The notes beneath the pieces are model-generated. The model was not told the origin of the DNA. It did not search any database and saw only the letters and a list, made by a program, of their open reading frames with translations. Positions 33,920 to 39,481 of a DNA stretch of 39,481 nucleotides are shown one piece after another. Numbering within the stretch: the stretch's first letter is position 1; each line of letters starts with the position of its first letter. This DNA is from Thermodesulfobacterium geofontis (GTDB lineage: Bacteria > Desulfobacterota > Thermodesulfobacteria > Thermodesulfobacteriales > Thermodesulfobacteriaceae), in the NCBI GenBank assembly GCA_002877985.1, contig PNIK01000001.1, positions 1-39,481 of the forward strand. Direction: 5' to 3'. Position numbers and translations under genes: made by a program.

Positions 33920-35110
33920 ATGAATAACGAATTTAAGGTAAAAAGAACCATAGAAGAAATAAATAAGAAAATCGAGAAAGGTGAGGTAGTTGTATTAACT
34001 GCTGAAGAATTTTCAAAACTTGTAAAAGAAGTTGGACCAGTTCAAGCAGCTAAGGAAGTTGATGTAGTTACTACCGGAACCTTTTCTCCTATGTGCTCTT
34101 CAGGTGCATTTATTAATTTTGGTCACACTATACCAACTATTAAAGCCTATAGAGTATGGTTAAATGATGTTCCTGCTTATGGGGGGCTTGCTGCTGTTGA
34201 TTTTTATATAGGTGCAACTGAAACAAGAGAGGATGATCCTCTTAATAAAGTCTTCCCTGGACAGTTTCTTTATGGTGGAGGACATGTAATACATGATTTA
34301 GTTGCTGGAAAAAAAATACATTTAAGAGCTATGGGCTATGGAACTCATTGTTATCCAAGAAGAACTTATGAAGCTGAAATAACTATTCATGATTTAAAAG
34401 ATGCCATATTATGTAATCCAAGAAATGCTTATCAAAATTATAATTGCGCTATTAATCTCTCAGATAAAATTTTGTATACCTATATGGGGGTATTAAAACC
34501 AAATCTTGGGAATGCTAATTTTGCAACTGCAGGATGTCTCTCCCCTTTACTTAAAGATCCTTATTTAAAAACCATAGGTATAGGAACAAGAATATTTCTT
34601 GGAGGAGCTAAAGGATATATAATTTGGTGTGGTACTCAGCACAATATGGAAGTTAAGCGAACTTCAAAGGGAGTCCCTATTCAACCTGCAGCAACTCTTA
34701 TGGTTATAGGTAATTTAAAAGAAATGAGTCCTAAATGGCTGGTTGGAACAAGTCATATAGGTTATGGATGCTCCTTAGCTGTAGGATTGGGAATTCCTAT
34801 ACCTATTTTAAATGAACAAGTAGCTGAATGGGCAGGTCTTTCTGATGAAGATTTGTTTACCCAAATAGTTGATTATTCCTATGATTACCCAAATGGAATA
34901 AAGAGAAATTACGGAATTGTAAGTTATGCAGAATTAAAGAGCGGAAAAATAAATATTCTTGGTAAAGAAGTACCAACTTATCCTATATCAAGCTTTTCAA
35001 GAGCAAGGGAAATTGCAGAAATTCTTAAAACCTGGATAAAAAATGGGGAAATGCTTTTAACTGAACCTGTTGCCAGTTTACCTGGTGCAAAACTTTTCCC
35101 TATGAAATAA
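33920..35110 (+). CDS. Homocysteine biosynthesis protein (HcyBio, DUF39/COG1900)
   Basis: Protein of 396 residues matching the DUF39 family, which forms homocysteine from aspartate semialdehyde and sulfide in methanogens and sulfate reducers. The conserved cysteine C59 lies in SPMCSSGAF and C144 in GTHCYPRR. GGGHVIHDLVAGK, NYNCAINLS and GCSLAVGLGIPIPI are also seen. The methanogen version I recall has CBS domains fused to it; here a CBS pair is encoded by the upstream gene. The usual ferredoxin/NIL partner is not in the window. An ordinary ribosome site (TAGGAG) precedes the ATG. Confidence 0.88.
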   Translation: MNNEFKVKRTIEEINKKIEKGEVVVLTAEEFSKLVKEVGPVQAAKEVDVVTTGTFSPMCSSGAFINFGHTIPTIKAYRVWLNDVPAYGGLAAVDFYIGATETREDDPLNKVFPGQFLYGGGHVIHDLVAGKKIHLRAMGYGTHCYPRRTYEAEITIHDLKDAILCNPRNAYQNYNCAINLSDKILYTYMGVLKPNLGNANFATAGCLSPLLKDPYLKTIGIGTRIFLGGAKGYIIWCGTQHNMEVKRTSKGVPIQPAATLMVIGNLKEMSPKWLVGTSHIGYGCSLAVGLGIPIPILNEQVAEWAGLSDEDLFTQIVDYSYDYPNGIKRNYGIVSYAELKSGKINILGKEVPTYPISSFSRAREIAEILKTWIKNGEMLLTEPVASLPGAKLFPMK

Positions 35111-35124
35111 TCTGGGAGGAAAAA

Positions 35125-35478
35125 ATGGAAACCTTTTTAATAGTTTTTCAAATAGTTCTTGCGGTTCTTATTATTCTTATAGTTTTAGTAAATGTAACCA
35201 AGGGTTCTGAATATGGAGCAGTTTTCAGAGGAGCTGAGGCAATTTTTGGTGGTGCAGGACCTACTAATTTTTTAAATAAAGTTACCATGATCTTAGTTTT
35301 ACTTTTTTTCTTAAATTCTGTTCTTCTTACCAAGGTTTTTACAGAAAAACACAAACCCTTGATATTCAAAACAGGACTTCCTCCTGCTTCCGCTTCTAAT
35401 AAAACCTTACCTCCCATTCCCCCTTCCATACCTACACCTCCAAAGGAACCTCTTTCTATTCCAAAAAGTAATAAATAA
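35125..35478 (+). CDS. secG: Protein-export membrane protein SecG
   Basis: Accessory subunit of SecYEG. The 117 residues have two membrane helices (about 1-22 and 52-72), with the conserved cytoplasmic loop between them (GSEYGAVFRGAEAIFGGAGPTNFLNK region). The proline-rich, low-complexity tail (about 84-117) is commonly seen in SecG of related anaerobes. GGGAGG precedes the ATG. Confidence 0.92.
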   Translation: METFLIVFQIVLAVLIILIVLVNVTKGSEYGAVFRGAEAIFGGAGPTNFLNKVTMILVLLFFLNSVLLTKVFTEKHKPLIFKTGLPPASASNKTLPPIPPSIPTPPKEPLSIPKSNK

Positions 35479-35489
35479 ATCAATCCAGA

Positions 35490-36647
35490 ATGAAAAATAT
35501 TGCAATTTTCGGGGCTACAGGATCCATAGGAAAATCCACTATAGAATATGTTAAAAATTTTTCTGATAAATTCAGAATAGTAGGTCTTACAGCAAGAACA
35601 AAAATTAGAGAACTACAAAAACTCTCGGAAATTTTTAAAGTTCCTTATATAGTTGTAGAAAAAGAAGAGGATGCAAAAAATTTAAAATCTTCTTTAAGTT
35701 ATAGAGCTGAAGTATTATGGGGAGATGAAGGATTAAAGGAACTTGCTTCTTTAGAACTTGTAAATACAGTAGTTATAGGGATTTCTGGGATAAAGGCTCT
35801 TATTCCTACTTATTACGCTTTGAAAACAGGAAAAAGAGTAGCTATAGCTAATAAAGAATGTATCATATCTGTAGGAAATCTTTTAAAAGAAGTTGCAAAA
35901 ATTTGTCAAGCTGAGCTTATCCCTGTTGATAGTGAACATTCTGCTTTTTTTCAGTTATTACAAAAAGAAAAAAAAGAATATATAGAAAAACTTATTCTTA
36001 CAGCTTCAGGGGGTCCTTTTTATAAAACCCCTTTAAAAGACTTTTCAAAGATAACTCCTGAAAAGGCTATTGCTCATCCCACATGGAAAATGGGTAAAAA
36101 AATTTCTGTTGACTCTGCAACTCTTATGAATAAAGGTTTTGAAGTGCTTGAAGCAATGGTACTATTTGATATTCCCTTAGATAAAATAGAAGTGGTTATT
36201 CATCCCCAAAGCTTGATTCATGGAATAGTAAAACTTATAGATGGTTGTTATTTTATGCATTTAAGCCCTCCTGATATGAAAATTGCTATAGCCTATGCTT
36301 TAAACTATCCAGAAAGAACAAGAATTTCTATAGTAAATTTTGATCTTGCTAAGGTTAAAAAACTTATCTTTGAAAAACCAAATTTCAGAAAATTTCCCTG
36401 TTTAAAACTGGCTTATAAAGTTGGAAAACTCGGTGGATTTTATCCCTTAATATTAGAAGCTGCAGACGAGGTAGTAGTTGAAGCCTTTCTTTCCTATAAA
36501 ATAACCTTTGATAAAATTCCCTATTTTCTTGAAAAAACCCTAAATGAATTTAAAATACCCTCTATTAATTTAAAAAATGTTTATGATGCCTTAGAGCTTC
36601 ACGAAAGGGTTTGTGAATTTACTAAAAATCTTATTAAAAGGTACTGA
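35490..36647 (+). CDS. dxr: 1-deoxy-D-xylulose 5-phosphate reductoisomerase
   Basis: Committed step of the MEP isoprenoid pathway, using NADPH and a divalent metal. The 385-residue protein has GATGSIG (8-14), ANKE (120-123), the metal ligands D147, E149 and E218, SGGPF, HPTWKMGKKI and NKGFEVLEA. It is followed after 2 bases by rseP, a common pairing. Confidence 0.97.
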   Translation: MKNIAIFGATGSIGKSTIEYVKNFSDKFRIVGLTARTKIRELQKLSEIFKVPYIVVEKEEDAKNLKSSLSYRAEVLWGDEGLKELASLELVNTVVIGISGIKALIPTYYALKTGKRVAIANKECIISVGNLLKEVAKICQAELIPVDSEHSAFFQLLQKEKKEYIEKLILTASGGPFYKTPLKDFSKITPEKAIAHPTWKMGKKISVDSATLMNKGFEVLEAMVLFDIPLDKIEVVIHPQSLIHGIVKLIDGCYFMHLSPPDMKIAIAYALNYPERTRISIVNFDLAKVKKLIFEKPNFRKFPCLKLAYKVGKLGGFYPLILEAADEVVVEAFLSYKITFDKIPYFLEKTLNEFKIPSINLKNVYDALELHERVCEFTKNLIKRY

Positions 36648-36649
36648 AG

Positions 36650-37729
36650 ATGATTACCATTATTGTGGCGATTTTAGTAATAGGTATTCTTATTTTTGTT
36701 CATGAATTAGGGCACTTTCTTTCTGCTAAATTATTGGGAGTTAGAGTTGAAATTTTTTCCTTGGGATTTGGTCCCCGTCTTATAGGATTTACTGCTGGAG
36801 AAACAGAATATAGACTTTCTCTTATCCCCTTAGGAGGGTATGTTAAACTATATGGGGAACATCCTGAAACTGTTCCTCTGGTAGAAGATCCTGAAAGAGC
36901 TTTTGCTTTCAAAAAACCTTGGCATAAAGCTATTATAGTAATTTCGGGTCCCTTGGCTAATTTTCTTTTAGCTGTATTAATTTTTTGGTTTCTTTTTGCA
37001 AGTGTAGGAACTTACATAGTTCCTGCTAAAATAGGCGAAATAATACCAAATTCTCCTGCTGAAAAGGTAGGGCTTAAGCCAGGAGATGAAATACTTGAAG
37101 TTAATGGGAAAAGAGTAAAATCTTTTCAAGAATTGGTCTTTTTTTTAAGATCTAAAAAGATCCCAGAATCAGTAACTTTAAAAATCAAAAGGGAAGATCA
37201 GATTTTTGAGGTCAATTTAATGCCAGAGATAAAAGAAGATTACAATATTTTCGGCAAAAAAACTAAAATTCCTGTAATAGGAATAAAATCTTCTGAAGAA
37301 ATTATTCATCAAAAACATGATCCTCTTTCAGCCTTTAATTTAGCTATTAAAAAAGTAGCTGAACTTACAGGTCTTATTTTTGTAGCTATTTGTAAACTTT
37401 TTACAGGAGAAATACCCTTCTCAACTCTTGGAGGTCCTATTACTATTGGAAAAATGGCAGGAGAAACTGCTAAAATGGGATTTTCCTATTTATTTTCCTT
37501 TACTGCCATTCTTTCTGTAAACTTAGGTGTAATTAATATCTTGCCTCTTCCCATGCTTGATGGAGGGCATCTTGTTCTTTTTGGAATTGAAACTTTAAGA
37601 AAAAAACCCCTCTCTCTAAAAACTCAAGAATTAATCTTTAAAATTGGTCTTATTTTAATTATTGCTCTTAGCCTTGCAGTTTTTTATAACGACATTTTAA
37701 AACTTTTAAAAGGATGGAATCTCCCCTAG
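36650..37729 (+). CDS. rseP: RIP metalloprotease RseP (site-2 protease)
   Basis: Intramembrane zinc protease. The 359-residue protein has H18-E19-L-G-H22 in the first helix and the third zinc ligand D304 in LPMLDGGH (300-307). Only one PDZ domain is present (about 120-200), against two in E. coli RseP, which explains the shorter length. It normally cleaves anti-sigma factors or signal peptide remnants; the substrate here is unknown. It overlaps tsaB by 16 bases. Confidence 0.94.
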   Translation: MITIIVAILVIGILIFVHELGHFLSAKLLGVRVEIFSLGFGPRLIGFTAGETEYRLSLIPLGGYVKLYGEHPETVPLVEDPERAFAFKKPWHKAIIVISGPLANFLLAVLIFWFLFASVGTYIVPAKIGEIIPNSPAEKVGLKPGDEILEVNGKRVKSFQELVFFLRSKKIPESVTLKIKREDQIFEVNLMPEIKEDYNIFGKKTKIPVIGIKSSEEIIHQKHDPLSAFNLAIKKVAELTGLIFVAICKLFTGEIPFSTLGGPITIGKMAGETAKMGFSYLFSFTAILSVNLGVINILPLPMLDGGHLVLFGIETLRKKPLSLKTQELIFKIGLILIIALSLAVFYNDILKLLKGWNLP

Positions 37730-38418
37730 TTCTTGCTATTGAAACCTCTGGTAAAACTGGAGGTATTGCTCTTTTTAAAGAAACTCTCTTAGCTGAAATA
37801 AGTTTACTTTCTAAGGAGTCTTATTCAACAATTATTTTTAAAAGTTTTCCCTTTCTCGAAAAGAATTTAAAATTTTCTTTGGAAGATGTAGATTATTATG
37901 CTATAGATGTGGGACCGGGAAGTTTTACGGGTTTAAGAATTGGTCTTTCCATTTTAAAGGGATTTAATTTAGTTTTTCCAAAACCGGTTATTCCTGTTTC
38001 AAGTTTAGAGGTTTTGGCCACTAATTTTGTAAACTATCCAGGAAATATAGTGAGTCTTGTTGATGCTTATAGTAAAGAAATTTTTTTGGCTTCTTATAAA
38101 TGGGAAAATTTTTATTTAAAATCCATTATTTCACCACTATGTATTCCTTTAAAAGATTTACCTCTTTATGTAAACACTCCTTCTTTATTTTTAAGTGAAA
38201 CTTTAGAAAAATGGAAGGATTTTTTGAAAGAGAATTTAAAAAGTCTTTTTCTTGAGCCTCCCTTCTCTCCCCATTTAAGCGCAAGTTTAGTTGCTAAATT
38301 GGCTTATATAAAATTAAAATATGGAGTAGCAGAACTAAAAGATGCAGAAACTCTTTTACCACTTTATTTAAAGCCTTCTGAGGCTGAGAGAAAAAGTGGT
38401 TTAAAGATAACATGGTAG
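37714..38418 (+). CDS. tsaB: tRNA threonylcarbamoyladenosine synthesis protein TsaB
   Basis: Partner of TsaD and TsaE in forming t6A37 on ANN-decoding tRNAs. The 234-residue ASKHA-fold protein has IETSGKTGGIAL at the start and DVGPGSFTGLRIG (65-77), the TsaB dimerisation and nucleotide region. It overlaps rseP by 16 bases and the ABC permease by 7, suggesting coupled translation. Confidence 0.92.
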   Translation: MESPLVLAIETSGKTGGIALFKETLLAEISLLSKESYSTIIFKSFPFLEKNLKFSLEDVDYYAIDVGPGSFTGLRIGLSILKGFNLVFPKPVIPVSSLEVLATNFVNYPGNIVSLVDAYSKEIFLASYKWENFYLKSIISPLCIPLKDLPLYVNTPSLFLSETLEKWKDFLKENLKSLFLEPPFSPHLSASLVAKLAYIKLKYGVAELKDAETLLPLYLKPSEAERKSGLKITW

Positions 38419-39395
38419 CCTTTCTTTTAAAGAGACTTTTAACTCTTATTATTACTCTTTTTGGAATAACCATAATTAGTTTTTCTATAATTCATCTTGC
38501 ACCTGGAGGACCTTTAAGCCCAATAACAGAATTTAATCCCAAAATTACACCTGAATATAGAGAAAAGTTAGTAAAAATGTATGGACTTGATAAACCACTT
38601 TATGTTCAATATTGGATGTGGCTAAAAGGAATTATAAAACTTGATTTTGGAAAATCCTTTTCCTTGGATCAGAGGCCTGTTTGGGATAAAATAAAGGAAA
38701 GACTTCCTGTAACTATATTCATAAATGCTCTCTCTCTTTTTTTAATTCTTCTTTTTAGTATCCCCTTAGGTGTTTATTCTGCAGTAAGAGCTGGAAGCAC
38801 TTTTGATAGAATAATAACAGTGGTTACCTTTATCGGCTATGCTATGCCAAGTTTTTGGTTAGCCATAATACTTATGATGATTTTTGGAGTAAAACTTCAG
38901 TGGCTTCCCATTTCAGGACTTCATTCAACCATAGGTTATGATGAAATGAGTTTGCTTGAAAAAATCTGGGACTGGACAAAGCACCTTATCTGTCCTTTAT
39001 TTGTAGCTACCTTTGGTGGAATGGCAGGGGTCTTAAGATATGTAAGAAATTCAACCTATGAGGTTTTAAGAGCAGATTTTATACTCTTTGCCAGGGCTAA
39101 AGGTCTTTCTGAAAATGTAGTAATTTACAAACATGCTTTAAGGAATGCTCTTTTACCTCTTATAACCATTTTAGGACTCTCTCTGCCTGGATTAATAGGA
39201 GGAAGTGTAATTTTTGAAACTATTTTTGGAATTCCTGGAGTGGGTCAGCTTATGTGGCAAGCTGTAATGGCAAGGGATTATCCTGTAATAATGGCTAATC
39301 TCTTTTTGATCTCACTTCTTACCCTTCTTGGAAATTTTCTTGCAGATATAGGTTATGCCCTTGCTGATCCAAGAATAAGATTAGAAGGCAGATGA
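38412..39395 (+). CDS. Oligopeptide-type ABC transporter permease (DppB/OppB family)
   Basis: Inner-membrane permease of 327 residues with six predicted helices. The N-terminal IISFSIIHLAPGGP and the EAA loop FILFARAKGLSENVVIYKHA match the DppB family. It overlaps tsaB by 7 bases and the next permease by four. The binding protein and ATPases are expected past the window edge. The substrate (peptide, nickel or other) cannot be told from this subunit. Confidence 0.88.
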   Translation: MVAFLLKRLLTLIITLFGITIISFSIIHLAPGGPLSPITEFNPKITPEYREKLVKMYGLDKPLYVQYWMWLKGIIKLDFGKSFSLDQRPVWDKIKERLPVTIFINALSLFLILLFSIPLGVYSAVRAGSTFDRIITVVTFIGYAMPSFWLAIILMMIFGVKLQWLPISGLHSTIGYDEMSLLEKIWDWTKHLICPLFVATFGGMAGVLRYVRNSTYEVLRADFILFARAKGLSENVVIYKHALRNALLPLITILGLSLPGLIGGSVIFETIFGIPGVGQLMWQAVMARDYPVIMANLFLISLLTLLGNFLADIGYALADPRIRLEGR

Positions 39396-39481
39396 AGGAA
39401 GTTTTAAAAGATTTAATAAAACATAAAATCGGTTTCATTTCTCTGTTGATCATTTTCATTTTAGTAATACTTGCTATGTTT
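39392..39481 (+). CDS. DppC-type ABC permease, N-terminal fragment
   Basis: An ATG at 39392 overlaps the stop of the previous permease (ATGA) and opens 30 codons to the window edge. The peptide has a short basic stretch (MKEVLKDLIKHKIGF) followed by the start of a hydrophobic helix. That is the usual start of the DppC partner permease. Cut by the window. Confidence 0.7.
   Translation, partial: MKEVLKDLIKHKIGFISLLIIFILVILAMF

Noticed and set aside
35148..35483. Opposite-strand open frame across secG
   Set aside because: It is the antisense shadow of secG. It has no recognisable domain, and the sense frame is plainly SecG with proper start and ribosome site.

Overview
The window is AT-rich and very densely coded, and I read it as a chromosomal segment of an anaerobic, probably thermophilic, Gram-negative bacterium. 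The gene set best fits a Thermodesulfobacterium-like member of Thermodesulfobacteriota. The reasons are: a double-membrane cell (lpxA, lpxI, lpxB, fabZ, lptF, lptG, mlaEFD, rseP); strictly anaerobic or sulfate-reducer-type genes (a DUF39/HcyBio homocysteine synthase, an AhbA-like siroheme decarboxylase, an oxygen-sensitive-type IlvD); and Lys/Glu/Ile-rich proteins with overlapping genes. The taxonomic call is inference. I see no tRNA, rRNA, CRISPR array, transposase, prophage or integrase. No gene-free stretch exceeds 300 bases; the longest, about 170 bases at 243-413, holds a promoter and a pair of imperfect 40-base repeats.

Layout. (1) 1-242, minus: the start of a coiled-coil DUF3782-like protein, cut by the window edge. 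(2) 414-7690, minus: lptF-lptG, then acpP-fabF-rpiB-acpS-nnr-pilZ-pilD. This combines LPS export, fatty acid synthesis, metabolite repair and a c-di-GMP/type IV pilus pair. (3) 7735-10659, plus: hemW, a tRNA1(Val) methyltransferase and the AmmeMemoRadiSam radical SAM gene. The last gene's 3' end overlaps rlmN on the other strand. (4) 10612-20543, minus: a ten-gene run fabZ-lpxA-lpxI-gfo/idh-lpxB-AICARFT-greA-aminotransferase-serA-rlmN with no gap above 31 bases. It carries most of early lipid A synthesis plus serine and purine genes. (5) 20662-21114, plus: an ahbA-like gene with an apparently leaderless promoter. (6) 21117-25311, minus: ilvD-mlaE-mlaF-mlaD. The MlaD-type protein carries 34-residue tandem repeats. 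(7) 25416-33218, plus: a NifU-type scaffold, rpoZ, dnaJ, moaC, a DksA/TraR protein and a tandemly fused UvrA of 1754 residues. (8) 33315-39481, plus: a CBS-CBS-ACT protein, HcyBio, secG, dxr, rseP, tsaB and the start of an oligopeptide-type ABC transporter.

Most genes are housekeeping. The points most worth a second look are the double-length UvrA with four ATPase cassettes, the CBS-ACT sensor paired with the homocysteine synthase, the repeat-built MCE protein, the Gfo/Idh enzyme embedded in the lipid A operon, the stand-alone AICAR transformylase, and the two convergent gene pairs that leave no room for terminators. I do not see a clearly undescribed multi-gene defence or mobile system. The CBS-ACT/HcyBio pair and the Gfo/Idh gene in the lpx operon are the best candidates for undescribed biology.
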